NCBI GenBank assembly: GCA_029287575.1
Contig: JARFQW010000042.1
Coordinates: 1 to 64,000, forward strand
Direction of reading: 5' to 3'
DNA from: Gammaproteobacteria bacterium
Lineage (GTDB): Bacteria; Pseudomonadota; Gammaproteobacteria; Steroidobacterales; XN24
Length of the DNA stretch: 64,000 nt
Shown in pieces: positions 53,299-61,343 of this stretch (positions are counted from its first letter, which is position 1; each line of letters starts with the position of its first letter). Under the pieces are notes generated by a model, which ran no database searches, was not told the origin of the DNA, and saw nothing but the letters and a program-made list of their open reading frames with translations. Made by a program: the position numbers and the translations under genes.

Positions 53299-54695
53299 CG
53301 CCGGTAATCCACGCTGAGCAACGCGTGCAGAAGATTGTCCTGAAAATGGATGTTTCCCGTCAGCCGGTCGTGAGCCTCGCAGAGGAAGAACGCGTAATCG
53401 AGGGGAAAGTCGCTGTAGCGATGGCGCTCGATCGTCGGATCAAGGGTTTGCCGCGCGAGCAGCGACGCCTTGGTCACCACGCCGTCGCCGGGCTCGAGCA
53501 TCAGCGCCTCGTAATCGATCCCGGGGCGGCGATCCTTGACCCGGTCCGGCCAGAGCCGCAGGACAGAATCACCGCCCGACTCTTCCACGAGCAGCCGGGC
53601 CGGGGTCAGATTGCAGTTACCGCCGAAAACGATCAGGCGATACTCGGGATCGGGGACGGGCACGGTGAGTGACCAGACGAAGCGCCGGCCTCGTTCCAGG
53701 TGTTTCTCGAAATAGCGTTCGAGGAGATCCAGATAGGCTTCGCCCTCGGCCGGGTCCGGGTAGCGTTCCATCACGCGTTCCCGAACCCCGGCGTCGAAGA
53801 TGCCGAATTCGAACCGCCGCCAGAAGTCGATATCGAAGAGGTCCCGGTCCAGGGGGCGGCCGTCGGGCAGTACGAGCCAGTCGTTGATGGGATGAGGCAG
53901 GACCTGGGGCCCGCTCGGGAACGTAGCCAGCATTTCCTGGGACATGCGCCCGAGCCCCACCTTTCTTCCCTCGAGAAAGCCCATCGCTGCGCTGACCGAC
54001 CCGAGGCTCGGCGTTCCCAGGAGCACGACCCGGCGCACCCGTTGCGCGCCGGCCCGGGTCACCGGGAAGTCGTTGTCGTCGAGAACGTCGGCGGTTCCGT
54101 AGCGCAGGTAGTACCGCACGAGCAGCCCACCCATGCTGTGCGCCACCACGTCCACTTTGAGTTCGGGATCATCGTAATCCTCGCGAATAGCTTCGAGGAA
54201 AGCGTCCAGGCGGGCGACGGTCCCGACGTTGTCCTGGCGCCAGTCATAGGCGAATACATAGACCCGTTTTCTGCCCGTGGGCGCGGGCTCGCCGGGCCGG
54301 GAGCGCTCATATCCTCCGGCAATTTCCAGAACATCCAGTATCTGACCGTAGAAGTCTCGCCCCGCGGCGCGGTCGGTCAGGCCCGTGACGATCAGCCCGT
54401 CCGGGGCGGGCGTGAGGGTCTCGGGATCGATGGGCAGGGTCAGATCCGAGTAGTCGTCGAACATCAGCCGGGACAAGGGACCGGGCCAGACTTCCCGGCC
54501 CGAGGATGCCTCGGCGAGCCGGCCTCCGAGCAGACCGTGGATCAGCACGACCGGGGGCTGGCCGGCGGGGTTGGCCTGGTCGGCGTACAGGCGGGTGAGA
54601 TCCGGGCGCAGGTCACGGGAACAGGCGGACAAGCCCGCCACCGCGGTGAACAATACCCACAGGGCCGTGACGACGGACAGTGACCGGGCGTCCAT
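53295..54695 (-). CDS. Lipase/LCAT-like alpha/beta hydrolase lipoprotein
   Basis: 466 residues. Lipobox at Cys25 (Ala-Gly-Leu-Ser-Ala-Cys). Oxyanion region Val-Leu-Ile-His-Gly-Leu-Leu-Gly-Gly-Arg and nucleophile elbow Val-Ala-His-Ser-Met-Gly-Gly are clear, followed by Leu-Val-Arg-Tyr-Tyr; the arrangement resembles LCAT/lecithin acyltransferase-like hydrolases. It is a probable lipase or acyltransferase anchored in the periplasm, and would act on phospholipid or esters. The gene begins 45 bases after the end of a PspB-like gene and is coupled to the thermonuclease. Confidence 0.85.
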   Translation of the reverse strand: MDARSLSVVTALWVLFTAVAGLSACSRDLRPDLTRLYADQANPAGQPPVVLIHGLLGGRLAEASSGREVWPGPLSRLMFDDYSDLTLPIDPETLTPAPDGLIVTGLTDRAAGRDFYGQILDVLEIAGGYERSRPGEPAPTGRKRVYVFAYDWRQDNVGTVARLDAFLEAIREDYDDPELKVDVVAHSMGGLLVRYYLRYGTADVLDDNDFPVTRAGAQRVRRVVLLGTPSLGSVSAAMGFLEGRKVGLGRMSQEMLATFPSGPQVLPHPINDWLVLPDGRPLDRDLFDIDFWRRFEFGIFDAGVRERVMERYPDPAEGEAYLDLLERYFEKHLERGRRFVWSLTVPVPDPEYRLIVFGGNCNLTPARLLVEESGGDSVLRLWPDRVKDRRPGIDYEALMLEPGDGVVTKASLLARQTLDPTIERHRYSDFPLDYAFFLCEAHDRLTGNIHFQDNLLHALLSVDYRR

Positions 54696-54739
54696 GTCCG
54701 GCAGTCTAGGCAGAGTACGCCTGCCCCTACAAGCCAGAG

Positions 54740-54961
54740 TCAGTCCTCCAGCTTCGACAACTCCTGGCGCAGCTCGTAGCCCCGGTCGGTCACGATTCTC
54801 TCCAGGACAACGATCCGTTCCTCAAGACGGTTCAGGCGCTCTTCGCTGCCCGAGTCGCCAGCACGCGTATCGCGGTTCTGCCGATATTCAAGCCAGTGTT
54901 TGAACATGGCCGCGAACATCACGACGAACACGATCGCGAAGACCATTTCGTATCGTCCCAC
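54740..54961 (-). CDS. PspB-like small membrane protein (second copy)
   Basis: 73 residues. A single N-terminal transmembrane helix (about 5-20) is followed by an acidic linker and the PspB-like helix Glu-Arg-Leu-Asn-Arg-Leu-Glu-Glu-Arg-Ile-Val-Val-Leu-Glu-Arg-Ile-Val. It lacks the Asp-Trp-Arg end of true PspB and ends Leu-Ser-Lys-Leu-Glu-Asp. It is a paralogue or distant relative at the end of the psp run, after pspC. Probable partner or modulator of PspC. Confidence 0.75.
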   Translation of the reverse strand: MGRYEMVFAIVFVVMFAAMFKHWLEYRQNRDTRAGDSGSEERLNRLEERIVVLERIVTDRGYELRQELSKLED

Positions 54962-54995
54962 GCGCTTCTCCTTTCAGCGGTTCCGCCAGGGAATC

Positions 54996-55391
54996 CTACT
55001 CGTTCTCCAGGTCCCTGAACTTGCGGTCGAGGTCGAAATTCCTCGAGGTCACGTAGCGCTCCATCCGCTGCAGGCGGGTTTCCATGGACCGGAACCGGTG
55101 GCGGACGCTCGATGCGGTCGCGGCCGGGGAGACCCGTATCGACTGCCAGAATTCCTCTTCCTCCTCGTCCCGATACAGGGCCCGGGGCTTGGTGGGCAGG
55201 ATCAGACAAAGCGCCATGTACACCAGGAATGTGACAGGAAACAGAAACTGCGAGAGGACCGTGAACACGCGCACCATCGCCACGTCGGCGCCGAAATAGT
55301 CGGCTATGCCGGCGCAGACACCACAAACGGCCCGGTTCTCCCGATCCTTGTAAAGCCGCCTCGGGCTCGGTTCCCTCTCAGGGCGGTTCAC
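54996..55391 (-). CDS. pspC: Phage shock protein C
   Basis: 131 residues from GTG 55391, with GGGGAGG 6 bases upstream and the stop of the preceding gene just before it. PspC domain: Val-Cys-Gly-Val-Cys-Ala-Gly-Ile-Ala-Asp-Tyr-Phe with membrane helices about 50-70, then a cytosolic tail with Arg-Met-Glu-Arg-Tyr-Val-Thr-Ser, the same as E. coli PspC's end. It works in the membrane with PspB to sense envelope stress and to bind PspA away from PspF. Confidence 0.92.
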   Translation of the reverse strand: MNRPEREPSPRRLYKDRENRAVCGVCAGIADYFGADVAMVRVFTVLSQFLFPVTFLVYMALCLILPTKPRALYRDEEEEEFWQSIRVSPAATASSVRHRFRSMETRLQRMERYVTSRNFDLDRKFRDLENE

Positions 55392-55392
55392 G

Positions 55393-55683
55393 TCAAACCT
55401 CCCCGTGGGCGCGCCCGCGCCGGCGGTTCCACAGACGGTCCTCGGCCTCACCGTAATATCTCAACGGCCGTTCCGGCAGCAGCAATCCGGCCAGGACATA
55501 GGCCAGGGTCGTTGTCAGCGGCTCGATGAGCAGAATGACGAACGCGACGATCCGCACACCGCTCACCTTCAGACCGAGACTGCCGGCCAGCCCGGAGCAG
55601 ACCCCGAGCAGCCATCCGGCCTCCCGATCCCGGTAGATCCAAGGGCGCCGCTCCCGATGCCGCGAAGGGCGGTATGTCCTCAT
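55393..55683 (-). CDS. Short PspC-domain protein
   Basis: 96 residues. PspC-like Leu-Leu-Gly-Val-Cys-Ser-Gly-Leu-Ala-Gly-Ser-Leu-Gly-Leu near residue 25 and a membrane segment (about 44-68) are followed by a short basic tail without the Glu-Arg-Tyr-Val-Thr-Ser part of true PspC. Located between pspB and pspC where E. coli has no such gene. Its ATG overlaps the pspB stop by 4 bases. It may be a PspC paralogue or a PspD substitute; role not known. Confidence 0.85.
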   Translation of the reverse strand: MRTYRPSRHRERRPWIYRDREAGWLLGVCSGLAGSLGLKVSGVRIVAFVILLIEPLTTTLAYVLAGLLLPERPLRYYGEAEDRLWNRRRGRAHGEV

Positions 55684-55898
55684 GTGCGTTTCCTCCAGTC
55701 GGGAACCTGATCATCGAGGATGGTTTCCAGCGTATTGATCCGGCTTTCCATTTTCTGGGCGTTGTCCCAGAGCTCCTCCAGCATGCGCTCTTCGTCCTTG
55801 GACAGCGCGCCGCTGGACTTCCACTTGGTCACGTAGTGGAGCACTACCACCAGGGGCAGAACGACCGCTACGAATACAATGGCAACGACTTCACCCAT
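55680..55898 (-). CDS. pspB: Phage shock protein B
   Basis: 72 residues, the normal PspB length. One N-terminal transmembrane helix (about 4-22), then Leu-Ser-Lys-Asp-Glu-Glu, the helix with Arg-Ile-Asn-Thr-Leu-Glu-Thr-Ile-Leu-Asp and the end Pro-Asp-Trp-Arg-Lys-Arg, all typical of PspB. It binds PspC in the inner membrane and relays envelope stress to PspA. Starts 5 bases behind pspA's stop. Confidence 0.92.
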   Translation of the reverse strand: MGEVVAIVFVAVVLPLVVVLHYVTKWKSSGALSKDEERMLEELWDNAQKMESRINTLETILDDQVPDWRKRT

Positions 55899-55903
55899 GG
55901 CCC

Positions 55904-56590
55904 TTACGCCTGGCTGCTGTCGGAGTCAGATCCGCCGCGCATCCGCTCCTTGAGGGCAGCCAGCTCCTTCTCGACCGTCTCTTCCGACGCGAGGGTCTGG
56001 AATTCCCGATCCAGGTCCTTCGGCAGGCCCAAGTCGTAGGCCTCGACCCGACCTTCGATATCCTCCATCTTGCGTTCGAATGACTCGAAACGGACCAGCG
56101 CGTCGTCGATCCGGTTTTCGTGAATCTGCCGGCGCACGTCCAGGCGGTGGCCTGCCGTGCGGTGGCGCATCAGCAGGGCCTTCTGACGGCCCTTTGCGTC
56201 AGCCAGCTTCTCCTCGAGGCGGGCGATGTCGTCATTCAGACGCGCCATGCTCTCGTCAAGCTGCTCGTGCTGATGCTCCAGCGCGGTGACGCGCTCCCCG
56301 CACCGGGTCCGTTCGGCGAGCGCCGCCCGGGCCAGGTCGTCACGGCCCTTGGTCACGGCGAGTTCGGCCTTGCGATCCCACTCATCCCGCTCGCGAGCCA
56401 CGGCCGCCAGCTTGCGGTCGAGGCCCTTACGGTCCGCGATGCCGCGGGCGGCCGCCGAACGCACCTCCACGAGTGTGTCTTCCATTTCCTGGATCATCAG
56501 CCGGACCAGTTTCTCGGGGTCTTCGGCTTTTTCCAGAATCGAGTTGATGTTCGCGTTCACGATGTCCGTGAATCGGGAAAAAATACCCAT
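55904..56590 (-). CDS. pspA: Phage shock protein A
   Basis: 228 residues. Starts Met-Gly-Ile-Phe-Ser-Arg-Phe-Thr-Asp-Ile-Val-Asn-Ala-Asn-Ile-Asn, the amphipathic membrane-binding helix, and continues as the long coiled-coil of ESCRT-III-like PspA (Glu-Asp-Pro-Glu-Lys-Leu, Ile-Gln-Glu-Met-Glu-Asp-Thr-Leu). It binds PspF to hold it inactive, and assembles on damaged inner membrane under stress. First gene of pspA-pspB-pspC-like-pspC-pspB-like and sits behind a sigma-54 promoter. Confidence 0.96.
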   Translation of the reverse strand: MGIFSRFTDIVNANINSILEKAEDPEKLVRLMIQEMEDTLVEVRSAAARGIADRKGLDRKLAAVARERDEWDRKAELAVTKGRDDLARAALAERTRCGERVTALEHQHEQLDESMARLNDDIARLEEKLADAKGRQKALLMRHRTAGHRLDVRRQIHENRIDDALVRFESFERKMEDIEGRVEAYDLGLPKDLDREFQTLASEETVEKELAALKERMRGGSDSDSSQA

Positions 56591-56633
56591 ATCGTTCTCT
56601 CCGCTCGGGTAAGTCAGTCTCCTGGGGTAATTA

Positions 56634-56650
56634 CTGCATATCCCGTGCCA
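56634..56650 (-). promoter_or_regulatory. Sigma-54 promoter for pspA
   Basis: On the minus strand TGGCAC (56650-56645), 5 bases, ATGCA (56639-56635). The invariant GG (56649-56648) and GC (56637-56636) are separated by 10 bases as in -24/-12 promoters. It reads toward pspA, about 44 bases before its ATG. With the pspF gene divergent on the other side, this is the expected PspF-activated promoter. Confidence 0.88.
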
Positions 56651-56721
56651 TTCCGGGGCTTTCCGTAAGTTGTTGAAATGACTGGACCTGTTTCACGGCA
56701 GCTTGCAGTGGACTGGCACTC

Positions 56722-56753
56722 ATAGGGTTTTTCCCAAATAATTGTGGCCCTAT
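56722..56753. promoter_or_regulatory. Candidate PspF enhancer region between pspA and pspF
   Basis: ATAGGG (56722-56727) and CCCTAT (56748-56753) form an inverted repeat in an AT-rich stretch about 75-105 bases upstream of the sigma-54 promoter for pspA and immediately upstream of pspF. PspF binds two upstream sites in E. coli at about this distance, and the same site may repress pspF itself. The repeat does not copy the E. coli site, so the match is by position. Confidence 0.45.
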
Positions 56754-56776
56754 TACTAAATATTGGGGAAAAACCG

Positions 56777-57775
56777 GTGAGCACAACCCGCGACCCGGTG
56801 TCGATTGTTGGTGAATCGCCGGCATTCGGCGCCATTCTCGAACAGGTCTCCGCCGTGGCGCCCCTGGACCGGCCCGTTCTGATACTCGGAGAGCGGGGCA
56901 CCGGCAAGGAGCTGATCGCCTCACGTCTTCATTTCCTCTCGGGACGCTGGGAGCAGCCCCTGGTCAAGGTTAACTGTGGCGCACTCACGGAAAGCCTTCT
57001 CGAATCGGAGCTGTTCGGGCACGAGGCGGGCGCGTTTACCGGCGCGTCACGGCGCCACATCGGCCGATTCGAAAAGGCCGACGGCGGGACGCTGCTGCTG
57101 GACGAGCTCGGAACGATCCCGGTGCGCATGCAGGAAACCATCCTGCGGGTGATCGAGTATGGAGAGTTCGAGCGGGTGGGCGGCTCGGACACCGTTCGGG
57201 TGGACGTGCGCATTGTCGGCTCGACAAACGACGATCTGCCGGGTCTCGCGGAGGCTGGCCGTTTCCGGCGGGATTTGCTGGATCGTCTTGCCTTCGACGT
57301 GGTGCATGTCCCCCCCCTGAGAGACCGCGCCGAGGACATACTGCTGCTGGCCGACCACTTCGCCGTCAACTTCACGGCCGAACTTCGCCGGGCGTATTTC
57401 CCCGGCTTCTCCGAAGCCGCGCAGGCCGCCTTGCTGGATCACGACTGGCCCGGCAACGTCCGAGAGCTGAAGAACACCGTCGAGCGCTCCATTTACCGCG
57501 CAGACTCAGAAGACGAACCGGTGGACGTCATCGCGTTCGACCCGTTCCGCTCCCCGCATTCGGCGGCATCTCCAAAGGCTGAAACCACTGCCGAGATGCA
57601 CCAATGGCCCGTCGATCTGAAGGCCCGGCTCGCGGAAATTGAGCGGCGCTACGTCACGTCCGCGTTGGATCGGCACCATTGGAACCGCCGCCGCGCCGCC
57701 GCGGACCTGGGCCTGACCTATGATCAGCTTCGCGGCAGTATTACCCGGCTGGGCCTGATCCCGGACGCTTCCTGA
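56777..57775 (+). CDS. pspF: Phage shock transcriptional activator PspF
   Basis: 332 residues from GTG 56777 with GGGGA 9 bases upstream. It has no N-terminal sensor domain: it starts with the AAA+ sigma-54 activator part, with Walker A Gly38-Glu-Arg-Gly-Thr-Gly-Lys-Glu, Gly85-Ala-Phe-Thr-Gly-Ala90 sigma-54 loop, Walker B Leu-Leu-Leu-Asp-Glu-Leu and the C-terminal helix-turn-helix (Ala-Asp-Leu-Gly-Leu-Thr-Tyr-Asp-Gln-Leu-Arg). Trp58 stands where the PspA-contact Trp56 of E. coli PspF lies. Activates pspA from the sigma-54 promoter. Confidence 0.95.
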   Translation: MSTTRDPVSIVGESPAFGAILEQVSAVAPLDRPVLILGERGTGKELIASRLHFLSGRWEQPLVKVNCGALTESLLESELFGHEAGAFTGASRRHIGRFEKADGGTLLLDELGTIPVRMQETILRVIEYGEFERVGGSDTVRVDVRIVGSTNDDLPGLAEAGRFRRDLLDRLAFDVVHVPPLRDRAEDILLLADHFAVNFTAELRRAYFPGFSEAAQAALLDHDWPGNVRELKNTVERSIYRADSEDEPVDVIAFDPFRSPHSAASPKAETTAEMHQWPVDLKARLAEIERRYVTSALDRHHWNRRRAAADLGLTYDQLRGSITRLGLIPDAS

Positions 57776-58126
57776 CGCCCGCGCCAGGGGTACCGCGGCA
57801 ACTGTGAGACCAGACACATTTTCACCGAATCGCGTGTGGAACACTGAGGCTCACTGCTGACGTCGGGTGCACCAGGGCCCGCTTCGCCCAAGGACCGGGC
57901 GGCAGCCCGCACCCGTCGCCAGCAGACCCCGCACTATCAAGCCTCTTCCACCTCGCGGAGAGGCGCAGCTGCTCCCGGTCGAGGCGCCAGGCGTGATCCG
58001 CCGGGCGGCCTGCGTTGCCTGACGGACCATCGCTCAGGCGCCCTCCCACATTCCCGGGTGGCCCGGGCCAAGGGGCTTCGCATACCATCAAGCGTCTTGC
58101 CCGGAAGATTCGGGAGAGGCCCCACG
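57776..58126. other. Gene-free stretch of 351 bases between pspF and the Kef-type gene
   Basis: No open frame with convincing protein character and no tRNA or known RNA pattern is seen on either strand. A minus-strand frame of about 105 codons (57822-58139) is made of Arg, Pro, Gly and Ala in shadow style and has no ribosome binding site. Several GC-rich small inverted repeats are present. The promoter of the Kef-type gene should lie in its right part. Confidence 0.5.
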
Positions 58127-60130
58127 GTGGACCACGCACCGATTCTGTCTGCCCTGATATTGATCGCCGCGTCGGTCCTCGTGCTGGCGGTGTTCCGGCG
58201 CCTGTCGATTCCGCCCATCATCGGCTACGTGGTTGTGGGAGCGGCGGTCGGCCCGCACGCGCTGGGCCTTGTGCCCGCCGGCCCGTCGGCCCGACTGTTC
58301 GCCGAAATCGGCGTGGTTTTCCTGCTGTTCACGCTTGGCCTGGAGTTCTCTCTCGCCCGGCTCGTGGCCATGCGCCGCCTCGTGCTCGGCCTCGGATCGG
58401 CCCAGGTGGCCATTACGACTCTGGCGGGTTTCGTACTGGCTCTGGTGCTTGGCGCCGGCATGGGCGAGGCGCTGCTCCTGGGGGGCGCGGCGGCCATGTC
58501 CTCCACCGCGCTGGTGGCCCGGCAGCTGTCCCTGCAGCTGGAACTCCAGGAACCTCACGGGTCCGCCGCGATCGCCGTTCTTCTGTTCCAGGACATGGCA
58601 ATCGTGCTGTTTCTCGCCCTCGTGCCGGTCCTGGCGGGGGACGGGCCTCCCGGCGCCGGGGAAGTCGCCACGCGACTCGGCGGCGCGGTCGTTGTCCTGG
58701 CCATCGTGCTGCTGGCGGGGCGGTGGCTGATGAGGCCGTTGTTTCACGAGATCGCCGGAGCCCGCACCGCGGAACTCTTCACCCTGGCGGTGCTGCTGGT
58801 CGTCCTCGCCGCCGCCTATGCCACCGAAAGCGCCGGACTGTCCGGCGCGCTGGGCGCCTTTCTGGCCGGCATCATGCTGGCGGAAACCGAGTACCGGCAT
58901 CAGATCGAGACCGACATCCGGCCGTTTCGCGACCTCCTGCTGGGGCTGTTCTTCATTACGGTGGGCATGACCCTGGATCTGGCGCTGATTCGCGAAAACG
59001 CCCTGATGGTGCTCGGCCTGACAATTGCGCTGATCGCAGGCAAGGCCGGGATCGTCGCTTTGCTCGCAGGACGGGTCAGCCCGGACCGTATCAGTGCCGT
59101 GCGCACGGGACTGGTACTGGCACAAGGCGGGGAGTTCGGGTTCGCATTGATCACCCTGGCGCTCCAGGCGGGCGCGATGAGTAACGCCGCCGGGCAGCCG
59201 CTGCTGGTCGCCATCGTGTTCAGCATGGCGATTAGCCCCCTCATCGTCCGCCACAATCTGGACCTGGCAAGGCGCCTCACCGGAACGCCGACGGATCCCT
59301 CCGACAACGCCACCGACGATCTCCGTGAACCGCTGCAGGTCGCGGAGCGCTTCGTGCTGATCTGCGGCTATGGTCGGGTAGGGCAAAACCTGGCCCGGCT
59401 GCTGGACGAAGAAGCGTTCGCCAGCCTGGCGCTGGACGTGGATCCCGTCCGGGTGCGCGCGGCGCGGGCCGCGGGTGACAACGTGATTTACGGCGACGCC
59501 GGCGACCCGCGATTGCTGGAAGCCATCGGCATCGAACGAGCGGAGCTGGTGGTGGTCACGCTGCCCAACTGGCGCCATGCCCTGAAGGTCATCACCGCCC
59601 TGCGCCGCCGGTGCCCGGACCTGCCCATCCTCGTCCGCGCGCGCGATGACACCCACCTGGACATCCTGCAGCAGGCCGGCGCAACCGAGGTGGTTCCGGA
59701 GACTCTCGAGGCGAGCCTGATGCTGGCCTCTCATTTGCTCCTGATTCTGGGCATGCCGGTGGGCCGGCTGCTGCACAAGATCCAGGAAATCCGCGACAAC
59801 CGCTATGCGCTCCTCCGGTCGGTCTTCCATCGCGGCGTGCCGACGTGGGAGGAACCCGGCGTTACCGACCGGGTCGAGCTGCGAACCGTCGCCCTTCCCG
59901 ATGGATCATCCGCCGATGGCCAGCGGCTGGACACCCTCGGACTGGAGGCCATCGGCGTGATGGTGACAGCCCTCCGGCGCGACGGTATCGTGGGCCGCCA
60001 GCCGCTGCCCGAAACGGTTCTCAAGGCCCGTGACGTGCTCGTGCTGTTCGGCCGTCCGGAGGATCTGGCACACAGCGAGTCGATCCTGCTGGCGGGTTCC
60101 CGTGTTCCTGAAGCGGAAGTCGAAGCATGA
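58127..60130 (+). CDS. Kef-type cation:proton antiporter (CPA2 family) with TrkA-N domain
   Basis: 667 residues from GTG 58127, GGGAGAGG 7-8 bases upstream. About twelve membrane helices (1-400) in the CPA2 Na+/H+ exchanger layout, with Phe-Thr-Leu-Gly-Leu-Glu-Phe and Phe-Gln-Asp-Met-Ala-Ile in the core, are followed by a TrkA-N Rossmann domain (Cys-Gly-Tyr-Gly-Arg-Val-Gly-Gln, about 420-540) and a C-terminal TrkA-C-like part. It exchanges K+ (or Na+) for protons, gated by nucleotide. Its stop overlaps the start of purT by 4 bases. Confidence 0.93.
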   Translation: MDHAPILSALILIAASVLVLAVFRRLSIPPIIGYVVVGAAVGPHALGLVPAGPSARLFAEIGVVFLLFTLGLEFSLARLVAMRRLVLGLGSAQVAITTLAGFVLALVLGAGMGEALLLGGAAAMSSTALVARQLSLQLELQEPHGSAAIAVLLFQDMAIVLFLALVPVLAGDGPPGAGEVATRLGGAVVVLAIVLLAGRWLMRPLFHEIAGARTAELFTLAVLLVVLAAAYATESAGLSGALGAFLAGIMLAETEYRHQIETDIRPFRDLLLGLFFITVGMTLDLALIRENALMVLGLTIALIAGKAGIVALLAGRVSPDRISAVRTGLVLAQGGEFGFALITLALQAGAMSNAAGQPLLVAIVFSMAISPLIVRHNLDLARRLTGTPTDPSDNATDDLREPLQVAERFVLICGYGRVGQNLARLLDEEAFASLALDVDPVRVRAARAAGDNVIYGDAGDPRLLEAIGIERAELVVVTLPNWRHALKVITALRRRCPDLPILVRARDDTHLDILQQAGATEVVPETLEASLMLASHLLLILGMPVGRLLHKIQEIRDNRYALLRSVFHRGVPTWEEPGVTDRVELRTVALPDGSSADGQRLDTLGLEAIGVMVTALRRDGIVGRQPLPETVLKARDVLVLFGRPEDLAHSESILLAGSRVPEAEVEA

Positions 60131-61308
60131 CCAGTATTGGCACCCCTCTTTCCGACACGGCAACCCGCATGCTCCTGCTGGGTTCCGGCGAACTGGGCAA
60201 GGAAGTCGCGATCGAGGCCCAGCGGCTCGGCGTCGAGGTTGTTGCCGTGGACCGGTACAGCAACGGGCCCGCCATGCAGGTGGCTCATCGCGCCTACGTC
60301 ATCGACATGCTGGACCCCAAGGCCCTGCGCTCGATCATCGAGAAAGAAGAGCCGAACTTCATCGTTCCGGAGATCGAGGCGATCGCGACCGCCGAGCTAC
60401 TGGGCCTGGAAAGCGAGAGCTACCGGGTCATTCCCACGGCCAAAGCCACCCAGCTGACCATGAACCGGGAAGGTATCCGCCGCCTGGCGGCGGAGGAACT
60501 CGGCGTCAAGACCTCCCCGTTCCGGTTTGCCGATAGCGAACAGGAATATCGCGCGGCGATCGAGGCACTGGGCCTGCCGGTGGTGGTCAAGCCGGTGATG
60601 AGTTCCTCCGGCAAGGGCCAGAGCACAGTCAGAGACGCCGCCGAGGCGGACGCGGCGTGGCGTTATGCCCAGAAGGGCGGCCGGGCCGGCGAAGGACGAG
60701 TGATCGTTGAGGGCTTTGTCCATTTTGACTACGAAATCACCCTGCTGACGGTGCGTCACGGCGGCGAGACGACCTTCTGCGAACCCATCGGCCACTCTCA
60801 GGTAGACGGTGACTACCGGGAATCGTGGCAGCCCCATCCGATGAGCGAAACGGCAATCGACAAGGCCCGGCGGATCGCCGGCATCGTGACCGGCCAGCTC
60901 GGCGGCGCTGGCTTGTTCGGCGTGGAGCTGTTCGTCAAGGGCGACGATGTCTGGTTCAGCGAGGTGTCTCCCCGACCCCACGACACGGGACTCGTCACGC
61001 TAATCTCCCAGGACCTGTCGGAATTCGCCCTGCACGTGCGCGCGATCCTGGATCTTCCGATACCCCGGATCGAACAGCTCGGACCCAGCGCTTCTTGCGC
61101 GGTCATCGCCGAAGGCGACGGTGACGCCATGCAGTTCACCGGGGTCGACGCGGCCCTCGAAGCACCTGGAACCGATCTGCGGCTGTTCGGCAAGCCCGAG
61201 GTTCGGGGCCGGCGCCGTGTAGGGGTGACGCTTGCCAGGGACGAGACCATCGACGCGGCCAGGGAGAAGGCCCGGGCCGCGGCCGCCGCGATCAGAGTGC
61301 GCTTCTAG
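60127..61308 (+). CDS. purT: Formate-dependent phosphoribosylglycinamide formyltransferase
   Basis: 393 residues. Adds formate to glycinamide ribonucleotide with ATP in purine synthesis, without tetrahydrofolate. ATP-grasp features seen: [11 protein letters not shown] at the N-terminus, Val-Asp-Arg-Tyr-x2-Gly-Pro-Ala-Met-Gln, Ser-Ser-Ser-Gly-Lys-Gly-Gln-Ser, and [11 protein letters not shown]. All strongly conserved in PurT. Translationally coupled to the Kef-type gene, which is an odd functional pair. Confidence 0.97.
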   Translation: MTSIGTPLSDTATRMLLLGSGELGKEVAIEAQRLGVEVVAVDRYSNGPAMQVAHRAYVIDMLDPKALRSIIEKEEPNFIVPEIEAIATAELLGLESESYRVIPTAKATQLTMNREGIRRLAAEELGVKTSPFRFADSEQEYRAAIEALGLPVVVKPVMSSSGKGQSTVRDAAEADAAWRYAQKGGRAGEGRVIVEGFVHFDYEITLLTVRHGGETTFCEPIGHSQVDGDYRESWQPHPMSETAIDKARRIAGIVTGQLGGAGLFGVELFVKGDDVWFSEVSPRPHDTGLVTLISQDLSEFALHVRAILDLPIPRIEQLGPSASCAVIAEGDGDAMQFTGVDAALEAPGTDLRLFGKPEVRGRRRVGVTLARDETIDAAREKARAAAAAIRVRF

Positions 61309-61343
61309 GCAACCACGGCGCAACCACAGCGCCGGGTAACCCG

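Noticed and set aside
56719-56732. A second possible sigma-54 box (TGGCAC at about 56715-56720) on the plus strand toward pspF
   Set aside because: The -12 GC at the right spacing is missing; GGGTTT stands there.
57822-58139. Minus-strand frame of 105 codons between pspF and the Kef-type gene
   Set aside because: No start signal, composition of a GC-rich non-coding stretch, and it runs into the start of the Kef gene.
58088-59830. A 580-codon minus-strand frame opposite the Kef-type gene
   Set aside because: Gln/His/Arg-rich antisense of a membrane transporter; no family features.
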